Under the pieces are notes generated by a model. It ran no database searches, was not told the origin of the DNA, and saw only the letters and a program-made list of their open reading frames with translations. The position numbers and the translations under genes are program-made. Shown piece by piece: positions 17,816-25,694 of a stretch of 64,000 bases of DNA. Numbering within the stretch: the stretch's first letter is position 1; each line of letters begins with the position of its first letter. Source of the stretch: Microbispora corallina (GTDB taxonomy: Bacteria; Actinomycetota; Actinomycetes; Streptosporangiales; Streptosporangiaceae); the NCBI RefSeq assembly GCF_016863035.1, contig NZ_BOOC01000003.1, forward strand, positions 496,001-560,000. The letters are read 5' to 3'.

Positions 17816-18687
17816 CGCGTCCACCTCCCCACGCGGGTGCGCAGCAGCCGCAGCGCGACGTCGATCGTGAGCCCGATCAGCCCGATGACGACGAGGATCG
17901 CGAAGATCCGGTCGGTCTGCAGGAACCGCTGGGCCCGGGTGATCCGGTAGCCGAGCCCGGACGTGGCGGCCACCAGCTCGGCGACCACCACGAAGTTCCA
18001 GGCCGCGGCTGCGTTCACCCGCATCGCGTCGATGATCCCCGGCAGCGCGTGGGGGAGCACGACCCGCGACGCCACCCGCAGCCGCGACGCGCCGAGGGTC
18101 GCCGAGACCTCCAGCAGCCGGTGCGGCACCTGCCGCACCACGTCGGCGGTCATCAGCGTGTTGAAGAACACCACGCCCAGCACGAGCAGGGCGATCTTGG
18201 ACGGCTCCCCGATGCCCAGCCAGATGATCAGCAGCGGGATGAACGCCGAGGCGGGCAGGTAGCGCAGGATGCCGATGACGGGTTCGAGCAGCGGCTGCGC
18301 CCACCCGAGCGTCCCCATCGCGAACCCGACCGGCACGGAGATCAGCACGGCCAGGCCGAAGCCGGCCCCGATCCGGCCCAGGCTCGCCAGCAGGTCGGAC
18401 GGCAGGTCGCCGGTGCCCGCCATGTCCACCGCGGCCGACCAGACGGCCGAGGGGGACGGCAGGAACGTCGGGTCGACCATCCCGGTCGCGCTCAGCGCCC
18501 ACCACGCCGTCACCGGGCCGAGGATCGACACGGCCCGCAGGATCCAGGCCGTACGGGGGGAGACCGAGGTGGTGAGCAGCCGGATCCGGGCGGGCGGGGG
18601 GAGCGGCGGCTCGGGCGGCCCGCCCTGGACCCCGGTCTCGGCGGCCTGACGGCCCTCCTCGGCGACCATCGGCTCGGCCCGGCTCAC
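17812..18687 (-). CDS. ABC transporter permease (NitT/TauT family), probable guanidine uptake
   Basis: A 291-residue inner-membrane permease with a cytoplasmic proline-rich N-terminus of about 45 residues and about six spans. The EAA-loop region reads LEVSATLGASRLRVASRVVL followed by PHALPGIIDAMRVN, typical of BPD_transp_1 permeases of the taurine/nitrate class. GTG 18687 overlaps the binding-protein stop as GTGA, so the three transporter genes are translationally chained. Confidence 0.88.
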   Translation of the reverse strand: MSRAEPMVAEEGRQAAETGVQGGPPEPPLPPPARIRLLTTSVSPRTAWILRAVSILGPVTAWWALSATGMVDPTFLPSPSAVWSAAVDMAGTGDLPSDLLASLGRIGAGFGLAVLISVPVGFAMGTLGWAQPLLEPVIGILRYLPASAFIPLLIIWLGIGEPSKIALLVLGVVFFNTLMTADVVRQVPHRLLEVSATLGASRLRVASRVVLPHALPGIIDAMRVNAAAAWNFVVVAELVAATSGLGYRITRAQRFLQTDRIFAILVVIGLIGLTIDVALRLLRTRVGRWTR

Positions 18688-19676
18688 GGCTGCACCGCCT
18701 GGACGAACTGGGGGGCGAACAGGCCGTCGAGCGGCGGCGGCGCGTCCACCAGCTCGGACGCCACCAGGAAGTCCGAGATCTGCCGCGCGCTTGCCGTCAG
18801 GTCGCCGCCGAACGCCGCCCGGTTCTGGTCGAGCGTGAAGATCGTCGTCCCCTTGTCGTACGACTCGTAGTCGGGCACGCCCACGCCGGCCCGCTTGGCC
18901 ATGATCTCCATGGCCTCGGCCCGGTGGTCCCTGATCCACGCGATCGTGTCGAACCAGGTGTTCACCAGCCCCTGGACGGCCTTGGGGTCACGGCCGAGCA
19001 GGTCCCGCGTGACCACGAGGTGGTCGGGGATCGCGCCGGGGAAGTCGGCCGAGGTCGCGATCGCCCTGCTGCCGGGCCGCTTCAGCGCCGTCGTGGTGAA
19101 CGGCGCGAACACGCCCACGGCGTCCACCTGGCCGGCGACGAAGGCGGCCGCGGCCGCGTCGGTCGCCAGCGGCTGGAACTTCACGTCGGCCTCGGTGAGC
19201 CCGGCCTTCTTCAGCGCCAGCAGGAGCAGGTAGTGGTCGACCGTGCCCTGCTCGGCCGCCACCGTCTTGCCCTTCAGGTCGGCGAGCGAGGAGATCCCGG
19301 ACCTGGCGATGATCTGGTCGTTGCCGGTCGAGTTGTCGTTGACCAGCACGATGCTCTGCTTGGCGCCCCCGGCGACCGAGGCGAGCGTGTCGTTCAGCGT
19401 CTGGCTGTTGGCGTCGATCTTCCCGGTGGCCAGGGCGTTGAGCGAGTCGGTGTAGCTGTCGAAGTACTTGAGCTCGACGTTCACCCCGTTCGCGCGGAAC
19501 AGGCCCCGCTCCTCGGCCACCTGCCAGGGGAACCAGCCGGGCCAGGCGCTGAAGCCCAGCGTGATCGCGCCTCCGGGCGAGGCGGCCGGCGTTCTCGCCG
19601 GTGAGGCGCACCCCGCGCCCAGGGCGAGCGCGAGGACGAGCGTGAGGACGGCGGTGAGGCGACGGCGGGGCGTCAT
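18684..19676 (-). CDS. ABC transporter substrate-binding lipoprotein, probable guanidine binding
   Basis: A 330-residue lipoprotein: signal sequence RLTAVLTLVLALALGAGC with the lipobox cysteine at about residue 24. The type-2 periplasmic-binding fold of the NMT1/SsuA/TauA class follows (GFSAWPGWFPWQVAEERGLF, LATGKIDANSQTLNDTLA, then GKTVAAEQGTVDHYLLLLAL). Related binding proteins under guanidine-I riboswitches belong to this class. ATG 19676 overlaps the ureohydrolase stop (ATGA). Confidence 0.88.
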   Translation of the reverse strand: MTPRRRLTAVLTLVLALALGAGCASPARTPAASPGGAITLGFSAWPGWFPWQVAEERGLFRANGVNVELKYFDSYTDSLNALATGKIDANSQTLNDTLASVAGGAKQSIVLVNDNSTGNDQIIARSGISSLADLKGKTVAAEQGTVDHYLLLLALKKAGLTEADVKFQPLATDAAAAAFVAGQVDAVGVFAPFTTTALKRPGSRAIATSADFPGAIPDHLVVTRDLLGRDPKAVQGLVNTWFDTIAWIRDHRAEAMEIMAKRAGVGVPDYESYDKGTTIFTLDQNRAAFGGDLTASARQISDFLVASELVDAPPPLDGLFAPQFVQAVQP

Positions 19677-20797
19677 GAGGCGGCCCCCTTCTTCTTGGGG
19701 AGATGGCCCGCGCGGACCAGGCACCCGAGGGTGTCGCAGATCACGCGGGTGGCGATGAGCGAGGTGATCTCCGCGTTGTCGTACGGCGGGGAGCACTCGA
19801 CCACCTCGATCCCGGCGAGCGGCCGGGCGTCGGCGATGAGCTGGATGAACTTGAGCACCTCGCGGGGGAGGAACCCGCCGGGCTCGGGCCAGCCGGTTCC
19901 GGGGACGAAGGCCGCGTCGAGGCAGTCGACGTCGAAGGAGAGCCAGACGGCGTCGGCGCCGTCCCAGGCCACGTCGAGGGCCCGCTCGGCGGCCGTCTCG
20001 ATGCCCATCTCGACGCAGTCGGTCACCGTCATGATCGTGGTGCCGCGCTCCCTGCCGACCTTGACGCCGGGGCGGGGGGCCTGCCAGCCGCCGATGCCGA
20101 TCTGGACGAGGTTCTTGGGCGGCACGTTCGGGATGTCCGTGGCGTGGAACCACGGCGTGGTGTGCATCCGCTCGTCGAGGTCGGTCTCCTGGGTGTCGAC
20201 GTGCCGGTCGAAGTGGATGATCCCGACGTTGCCCTGCACGTGCTGGGCCACGCCGCGGACGGTCGGGTACCCGATCGAGTGGTCCCCGCCGAGCACCACG
20301 GGGAAGGCGCCGCTCTCGAAGACGTGCGCGACGCCCTTGCTGATCTGGTCGAAGGTCTTCTCGATGTTCCCGGGGATGGTGAAGATGTCGCCGAGGTCGC
20401 AGATCGTGATCGACTCCCGCAGGTCGACGCCCAGCTCGAAGCTGTAGGGGCCGTACAGCGCGGAGATCTTGCGGATGCCCTGCGGGCCGAACCGGGTGCC
20501 GGAGCGGTAGGTGGTGCCGCCGTCGAACGGCGCGCCCAGCACGGCCACGTCGTATTCCCCGCAGCGCCGCACGTCCTCGACGTACGGCGCTTTGAGGAAG
20601 GTGTTGATCCCGGCGAAGTGCGGCAGCTCGCCGCGGGAGAACGTCGGGATGCTCCGGTCGACGATCGAGTCGGCCCCCTGGAGGCCGAGCTCGAGACCCC
20701 GCCGGATCTCGCGCTCGTGCATCGTGGTGGGGAGCTCGGCCTCGCGCTCGACGGCGTAGCGGGCTTCGGGACCGTAGTTGCTGTGGAGGTGTCCCAC
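19673..20797 (-). CDS. Ureohydrolase family enzyme, probable guanidine hydrolase (annotated as agmatinase by similarity)
   Basis: A 374-residue arginase/agmatinase-fold metalloenzyme. Metal ligands are visible in GGDHS (170-174, H173), FDRHVD (D197, H199, D201) and SFDVDCLD (D289, D291). Agmatinases usually have DAHxD; the DRHVD variant, the extended N-terminus and the DGGTTYRSGTRFGPQ segment fit what I recall of the nickel-dependent guanidine hydrolase branch (Sll1077/GdmH type), which cleaves guanidine to ammonia and urea. The strongest support is context: a guanidine-I riboswitch directly upstream and a transporter downstream. Nickel chaperones usual for this branch are not in the window. 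GTG start with CAGGAG upstream. A strict agmatinase is the alternative. Confidence 0.85.
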   Translation of the reverse strand: MGHLHSNYGPEARYAVEREAELPTTMHEREIRRGLELGLQGADSIVDRSIPTFSRGELPHFAGINTFLKAPYVEDVRRCGEYDVAVLGAPFDGGTTYRSGTRFGPQGIRKISALYGPYSFELGVDLRESITICDLGDIFTIPGNIEKTFDQISKGVAHVFESGAFPVVLGGDHSIGYPTVRGVAQHVQGNVGIIHFDRHVDTQETDLDERMHTTPWFHATDIPNVPPKNLVQIGIGGWQAPRPGVKVGRERGTTIMTVTDCVEMGIETAAERALDVAWDGADAVWLSFDVDCLDAAFVPGTGWPEPGGFLPREVLKFIQLIADARPLAGIEVVECSPPYDNAEITSLIATRVICDTLGCLVRAGHLPKKKGAAS

Positions 20798-20841
20798 GGC
20801 ACTCCTGTAGGGAAGGCCTCAGCCAGGGAGGCGTGCGGTCT

Positions 20842-20865
20842 CCCGCCGCCCGTGCGGGCGGCGGC
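20842..20865 (-). terminator. Hairpin between riboswitch and ureohydrolase (likely expression platform)
   Basis: A GC-only stem (CCGCCGCCCG against CGGGCGGCGG) lies between the aptamer and the start codon. It could be the intrinsic terminator released when guanidine binds, though it lacks a U-tract. Confidence 0.5.
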
Positions 20866-20944
20866 TCTTCGACTGCGTGCGATCCCATGCCCGTGAACGC
20901 GTCCGCGGACTGTCCGCGTACGGTCGCCGGGTCCAGGGACCGCG

Positions 20945-21026
20945 GCCTCCCGGGCTTTTGTCCCGCCGTGGAGCGGCCGTCGCCGGCCGCCTGCACCTCT
21001 CGGACCAGCCGAACGGAACCCTAGGT
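20945..21026 (-). promoter_or_regulatory. Guanidine-I (ykkC) riboswitch
   Basis: Read on the minus strand, all consensus blocks of the ykkC class appear in order: CCTAGGGTTCCG (from 21025), GGCTGGTCCGAGAGGTGCAG, a variable GC-rich stem, then ACGGCGGGACAAAAGC continuing as CCGGGAG (to about 20,947). These are the nearly invariant positions that bind guanidinium. It lies about 150 nt upstream of the ureohydrolase start and in the same direction. Binding is expected to switch the operon on. Confidence 0.95.
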
Positions 21027-21032
21027 GCGCCC

Positions 21033-21047
21033 CACCGCCGGGCGGTG
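21033..21047 (-). terminator. Short hairpin after the AidB-like gene
   Basis: CACCGCC-G-GGCGGTG lies between the end of the acyl-CoA dehydrogenase gene and the riboswitch. The tiny loop makes termination uncertain. Confidence 0.35.
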
Positions 21048-21143
21048 AGTCCCCTTCATGACAGCGCTGGGCTGTTTCCTCCGGATGTCGCGGGTGTAGC
21101 CGTCCGGTGACCGCCTATTCACCGCGCCGTCGCCCGCCGGCCC

Positions 21144-22760
21144 TCATACGCCGGGCCGCCCGGCGCGCTCGATCACGGCCTCCAGGTCGAGCCCGGCGGG
21201 CAGCGTGCCGAACGCCCGCCCCCAGTCGCCCGACAGGCGGGAGGCGCAGAACGCGTCGGACACGGCGGCGGGCGCGTGCCGCACCAGCAGGGACGCCTGG
21301 AGGACCAGGGTCATCTCCTCGGCCACCCGGCGGGCGTCGGCCTCGCCCGCCGACGCGAGCCGCTTGAGCAGGCGCTCGGAGGCGTCCGCCACCCGGCGGT
21401 CGCCGGCGAGGGCCACCTCGGCGAAGAAGGCGTCCACCGCCTCCGGCTCGCGCGCCATCACCCGCATGAGGTCGAGCGCCGCCACGTTGCCCGAGCCCTC
21501 CCAGACGCCGTTCAGCGGCGACTCCCGGAACAGCCGCGGCATCTGCGACTCCTCGACGTACCCGTTGCCGCCGAGGCACTCCAGCGCCTCGGCCGCGTGG
21601 ACCGGCGCCCGCTTGCAGATCCAGTACTTGGCGGCGGCGAGCGCGGACCGCCGGAACAGGCCCTCGCCCGCGTCCCCGCGGACCGCCCGGTCGGTCGCCC
21701 CGGCCAGCCGCGTCATCAGCGCGGTCGCGGCCTCCGACTCCAGCGCGAGGTCGGCCAGCACGGCCCGCATGAGCGGCTGGTCGGCCAGCTCCCTGCCGAA
21801 TACCCTGCGGTGCCGGGCGTGGTGGAGGGCCTGGGTGAGGCCGTACCGCATGCCGGCGGCCGAGCCGATCACGCAGTCGAGCCGGGTCATGTTGACCATC
21901 TCGATGATCGTGCGGACGCCGCGGCCCTCCTCGCCGACGAGGTGGGCGACCGCGCCCTCGTACTCGACCTCGGCGGAGGCGTTCGACCTGTTGCCCAGCT
22001 TGTCCTTCAGCCGCATCAGCCGCATCGCGTTGCGGGTGCCGTCCGGCAGCACGCGGGGGAGCAGGAAGCACGACAGCCCGCCGGGGGCCTGGGCCAGCAC
22101 CAGGAACGCGTCGCACATCGGGGCCGAGTTGAACCACTTGTGCCCGGTCAGAGCGAAGGTGCCGTCCGCCAGCGGCTCGGCCCGGGTCGTGTTGGCCCGC
22201 ACGTCGGAGCCGCCCTGCTTCTCCGTCATCGCCATGCCGGCCAGCACGCCGCGCTTGTCCAGCGGCGGCCGCAGCCCGAAGTCGTACGTCCGGGAGGCCA
22301 GCAGCGGCTCCCACTCGGCCCGCAGCGCGGGGGAGTGCCGCAGCGCCGCGACGGCCGCGTACGTCATGGAGATCGGGCAGCCGTGCCCCGCCTCCACCTG
22401 TGACCAGACGTGGAACTTGGCCGCCCGGGCGACGTGCGCGCCGGGCCTGGCGGACGTCCAGGGGGCCGCGTGCAGGCCGTTCTCGACGGCGACCGACATC
22501 AGCTCGTGCCAGGCCGGGTGGAACTCGACCTCGTCGATCCGGTGGCCGTACCGGTCGTGCGTGCGCAGCACCGGCGGGTGCTCGTTGGCCAGCCGGCCCC
22601 ACTCCTGCGCCCGCGCCGAGCCCGCCAGCAGGCCGAGCTGGCGCAGCTCCCCCACGGCCCAGTCGGCGCCCTCCCTGGCCAGGCCCTCCAGCAGCGCGGG
22701 GTCGGCGGCCACGTCGTGGCCGGTCAGCGGGGGCACCTGGTTGGTCACGTCGTGGGTCAC
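21144..22760 (-). CDS. AidB-like acyl-CoA dehydrogenase family flavoprotein
   Basis: This 538-residue protein matches AidB rather than fatty-acid ACADs by its length, its N-terminal tetramer region (HDVAADPALLEGLAREGADW) and the motif GMAMTEKQGGSDVRANTTRA with GHKWFNSAPMCDAFLVLAQA. FAD contacts and the C-terminal ALECLGGNGYVEESQMPRLF block are conserved, as is the AidB-type tail (RHAPAAVSDAFCASRLSGDW). E. coli AidB is induced by alkylation and binds DNA; the reaction of most homologues is unknown. GTG start with AGGAGGA upstream. It is transcribed toward but separate from the guanidine operon. Confidence 0.9.
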   Translation of the reverse strand: MTHDVTNQVPPLTGHDVAADPALLEGLAREGADWAVGELRQLGLLAGSARAQEWGRLANEHPPVLRTHDRYGHRIDEVEFHPAWHELMSVAVENGLHAAPWTSARPGAHVARAAKFHVWSQVEAGHGCPISMTYAAVAALRHSPALRAEWEPLLASRTYDFGLRPPLDKRGVLAGMAMTEKQGGSDVRANTTRAEPLADGTFALTGHKWFNSAPMCDAFLVLAQAPGGLSCFLLPRVLPDGTRNAMRLMRLKDKLGNRSNASAEVEYEGAVAHLVGEEGRGVRTIIEMVNMTRLDCVIGSAAGMRYGLTQALHHARHRRVFGRELADQPLMRAVLADLALESEAATALMTRLAGATDRAVRGDAGEGLFRRSALAAAKYWICKRAPVHAAEALECLGGNGYVEESQMPRLFRESPLNGVWEGSGNVAALDLMRVMAREPEAVDAFFAEVALAGDRRVADASERLLKRLASAGEADARRVAEEMTLVLQASLLVRHAPAAVSDAFCASRLSGDWGRAFGTLPAGLDLEAVIERAGRPGV

Positions 22761-22836
22761 GGGGGGTCCTCCTGTCGCCGTCCGGACTCCATCTCAGCAC
22801 TCCCCGCGCACGGCTGGAACACCCGGGTCGCGGCGG

Positions 22837-24318
22837 TCACGAGCCGGAGATCTCCAGCCCGAGCTCCTGGGCCGCCTCCAGGGCCAGCTCCCGCGCGTAC
22901 GACTGGTCGCCGGGCAGGCGGCGCGTCTCGCACAGCACCCGGTGGATGCCCTCGATGGCCCGCCTGTCCCCCCGGGCCGCGAGCCCGTGCGCCGCCTCCG
23001 CCGCCGTGGCCGGGTCGGGGTCGCCGAGCCGGGCGGCCAGCGCCTCCCGGATCCGGGGCGTGTCGGCGGCCAGCCCGGCGACGGCCATGGTGGCCCAGTC
23101 GCGCACCTCGTCGTCCGGGCACTCGCTCAGCCGCACCAGCGCGGCCAGCCCCTCGTCGTCGTCCGGCGGCAGGACGGCCGCGAGCGCCATGGCGTCGCTC
23201 ACGGTCGGCCGGCGGCCGGGCCGCTCCACGACCGCCAGCACCTCGGGCAGCGCCCGTTCGTCGGCGTGGTGGCCCAGGGCGTGCAGGACCGCGTCGAGGA
23301 CCTGCGGGTCGTCCTCGCGCCGGGCCATCTCCCGCAGCAGCGGCAGCGTGCGCTCGTGGTAGGAGCCGCGTCCCTCCTGGCCGAACTCGGCCAGCACGTC
23401 GGCGCCGAACTCGCGGCCCACGGGGTCGTCGCCCTCGCACAGCCGGGCCGCCGCGGCGAACGTCTCGTCGTCGTGCCGCTGCCGCAGCGCGTACACGGCG
23501 GCCCACCAGGTCTCGTCCTCCCCGTCCAGCTCCCGGTACGGCAGCACCCGCCGCAGCAGCTCCCCGGCGGACGGCCGGACGCCCAGCGCCGTCTCCAGCA
23601 CGGTGGCCACGGCGGCGTGGCCCAGCTGCCGGGTCAGGCCGTACCCTGACCCGTCGGGCCGCCTGGCCTCGACCGTGACGAGCTGGGTGCCGTCCGCGGC
23701 CCTGCTCCTCCCGACGAGCAGCGTGCACTCGCCCTCCACCTGCGCGGCCGCCTCGGCGCGCAGGGCCGCCTCCAGGTCGGCCGCCGCCCACCGGCGGGCG
23801 ATCTCGAGCGGGGCCGCGCCGTCCGTCCCCGGCAGGGAGGGGTCCGCCCCGTGCTCCAGCAGCGACCACACGATGCCGTACGCGCCGTAACGGGCGGCCA
23901 GCGTCAGCGGGGTGTCGCCCTCGTCGTCCGCCAGGTCCGGCGTGGCTCCCGCGTCGAGCAGGATGTCGGCGGACGCCAGGTTGCCGTTCGCGGCCGCCCA
24001 CAGCAGGGCCGTCCAGCCCCCGGCCTCCCGGGCGTCGGGGTCGGCGCCGCCGTCGAGCAGCGCCTGGACGGTCTCGGCGTGGTTCCAGCAGGCCGCCGCG
24101 CACAGCGGCAGCCCCTCCTCGTCGCCGCCGCTCGGCTGGTCGGGGTCCGCGCCGTACTCCAGCAGCAGCCGCACGATCTCCTGGTCGCCGCGCATCGCCG
24201 CCCGGTACAGCGGCGTGCTGCCCTGGGCGGGGTTCAGGGCCGTGTCCGGGTGCAGCAGGGCCGCCACCCGCGACAGGTCCCCTCCCGCGATCGCCTCCAG
24301 AAGCTTGCTGCGGGTCAC
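22837..24318 (-). CDS. Ankyrin-repeat and HEAT-repeat protein
   Basis: This 493-residue soluble protein has about five ankyrin repeats in residues 1-185 (GSTPLYRAAMRGDQEIVRLL, GWTALLWAAANGNLASADIL and GDTPLTLAARYGAYGIVWSL, each with the LLxxGADPD turn). A beta-rich middle follows (CTLLVGRSRAADGTQLVTVE), then HEAT/PBS-lyase-like helical repeats to the end (PQVLDAVLHALGHHADERAL, then DDEVRDWATMAVAGL and DPATAAEAAHGLAARGDRRA). Both repeat types mediate protein contacts. No catalytic motif is seen. GTG start. It is divergent from the DUF1707 gene. Confidence 0.85.
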   Translation of the reverse strand: MTRSKLLEAIAGGDLSRVAALLHPDTALNPAQGSTPLYRAAMRGDQEIVRLLLEYGADPDQPSGGDEEGLPLCAAACWNHAETVQALLDGGADPDAREAGGWTALLWAAANGNLASADILLDAGATPDLADDEGDTPLTLAARYGAYGIVWSLLEHGADPSLPGTDGAAPLEIARRWAAADLEAALRAEAAAQVEGECTLLVGRSRAADGTQLVTVEARRPDGSGYGLTRQLGHAAVATVLETALGVRPSAGELLRRVLPYRELDGEDETWWAAVYALRQRHDDETFAAAARLCEGDDPVGREFGADVLAEFGQEGRGSYHERTLPLLREMARREDDPQVLDAVLHALGHHADERALPEVLAVVERPGRRPTVSDAMALAAVLPPDDDEGLAALVRLSECPDDEVRDWATMAVAGLAADTPRIREALAARLGDPDPATAAEAAHGLAARGDRRAIEGIHRVLCETRRLPGDQSYARELALEAAQELGLEISGS

Positions 24319-24421
24319 TTCTCCATGCTCACACAGCGGTCAGGGAAGCCCGTCCGGGGGAGAGGGGATTCGTTCCCAGGGAGGATGGGTCGGGCGCCGA
24401 TCACGCGTTACGGTAGACGTC

Positions 24422-25102
24422 GTGAATGATCCGGGTGGTATGCGTGCTTCCGACGCCGAGCGGGAGACCGTCGTGGAGCGGCTCCGCGAGGCGTCCGTCG
24501 AGGGACGGCTGACGCTCGCCGAGCTCACCGAGCGCACCGAGGCGGCCTACCTGGCCCAGACCCACGCCGAGCTCGCCCAGCTCACGTCCGACCTGCCGGG
24601 CGCCGCCCCCGTCGCGCCGCCGGCGCCGCAGCCCTCCTCGGCCCTGCCGCAGCGTCAGCCGGGCAAGGTGCGGACCTGGATCGTCGCGGTCATGGGCGAC
24701 GCGAAGCGCCACGGCAAGTGGCGGATCGACCAGGAGATCGCCGCCGTGTCCGTGATGGGCGACGTCACGCTCGACCTGCGCCAGGCCGAGGTGCGCACGC
24801 CCGAGGTGGACATCCTCGCCACCTGCGTGATGGGTGACATCAAGGTCATCGTCCCGGACGGCGTCGACGTCGAGCTGTCCGGCGTGACGATCATGGGGGA
24901 CAAGAAGGTCAGGGTCGTCGAGGCGCCGCCCGGCCACAACGCCCCGGTCGTCCGGGTCAAGGCGTTCGTCCTCATGGGCGACGTGAAGATCATCGGCGAC
25001 TCGCAGGCCGGGCCGATCAAGCGGGACTGGTTCGCCTGGAGCGAGTGGTGGCGCGAGCGCCGCCACGGCCTCGGCCACGAGCGCGGCCGCTACCTCCCCT
25101 GA
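24422..25102 (+). CDS. DUF1707 domain protein with LiaF/DUF2154-like C-terminus
   Basis: A 226-residue protein. Residues 7-58 are the DUF1707 SHOCT-like domain (MRASDAERETVVERLREASV, then GRLTLAELTERTEAAYLAQT). A proline-rich linker follows, then a beta-helix-like region with repeated VMGDVTLDL, VMGDIKVIV, IMGDKKVRV and LMGDVKIIG units, resembling the C-terminal domain of LiaF-type cell-envelope stress proteins. No membrane span is seen. GTG 24422 lies 7 nt after a TACGGT -10-like box, so the mRNA may be leaderless; ATG 24440 is an alternative start. Confidence 0.85.
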   Translation: MNDPGGMRASDAERETVVERLREASVEGRLTLAELTERTEAAYLAQTHAELAQLTSDLPGAAPVAPPAPQPSSALPQRQPGKVRTWIVAVMGDAKRHGKWRIDQEIAAVSVMGDVTLDLRQAEVRTPEVDILATCVMGDIKVIVPDGVDVELSGVTIMGDKKVRVVEAPPGHNAPVVRVKAFVLMGDVKIIGDSQAGPIKRDWFAWSEWWRERRHGLGHERGRYLP

Positions 25103-25160
25103 CGTCTTCCCGGCGAATCCCCTCCGCGCGGCAACACGGGCGCGGGCCCGAAGAGTAGTC

Positions 25161-25180
25161 ATCGGTGACCGTTCACCGAT
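25161..25180 (+). promoter_or_regulatory. Palindrome before the ECF sigma factor gene
   Basis: ATCGGTGA-CCGT-TCACCGAT is a perfect 8-bp dyad ending 15 nt before the start codon. It could be an operator or a hairpin near the ribosome-binding site. Confidence 0.45.
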
Positions 25181-25195
25181 CGACGAGGGGCTCCC

Positions 25196-25693
25196 ATGCG
25201 CGACCGGGCCGACTTCGAACGCTACGTCGAGCAGCGCTCGGACCGCCTGCTCCGGACGGCTTACCTGCTGTGCCGCAACTGGGCCACCGCCGAGGACCTG
25301 GTGCAGACCGCCCTGGCCAAGGCGTGGACGGCCTGGCGCAGGGTCGGCGACGACCCCGACCCGTACGTCTACCGCATCCTGGCCAACACCCACGCCACCT
25401 GGTGGCGCAGACGCTGGCGCGGCGAGCAGCCGACGGCCTCGCCGCCAGAGCCCGCCGTCGCCGACGCCGCCGACGCGCTCGGCTCCCGGGCCGCCGTACG
25501 GCAGGCCCTCGCCTGCCTGCCGCCGCGTCAGCGAGCGGTGATCGTTCTGCGCTACTTCGCCGATCTCGGGGATCCCGAGATCGCCGAGATCCTCGGCTGC
25601 ACGCCCGCGACCGTCCGCAGCCAGGCCAGCAGGGCGCTGGCGCGGCTCCGCGTCGATCCCGCCGCCCGCTCCGCCATGAGCCTGGAGGGCTGA
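25196..25693 (+). CDS. ECF sigma factor, SigE-family (SigE50-like)
   Basis: A 165-residue sigma factor. Region 2 (FERYVEQRSDRLLRTAYLLC, then TAEDLVQTALAKAWTAWRRV) and region 4 (LACLPPRQRAVIVLRYFADL, then EIAEILGCTPATVRSQASRA) are complete. This is the actinobacterial SigE-family subgroup that is usually encoded with a membrane-anchored partner without a classic anti-sigma zinc domain. ATG has GAGGGG upstream. The next gene starts 1 nt after its stop, so they form an operon. Confidence 0.9.
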   Translation: MRDRADFERYVEQRSDRLLRTAYLLCRNWATAEDLVQTALAKAWTAWRRVGDDPDPYVYRILANTHATWWRRRWRGEQPTASPPEPAVADAADALGSRAAVRQALACLPPRQRAVIVLRYFADLGDPEIAEILGCTPATVRSQASRALARLRVDPAARSAMSLEG

Positions 25694-25694
25694 C

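Noticed and set aside
18684-20996. 770-codon frame extending the binding protein through the ureohydrolase gene
   Set aside because: The lipoprotein signal peptide starts exactly at ATG 19676; upstream sequence is the ureohydrolase in another phase.
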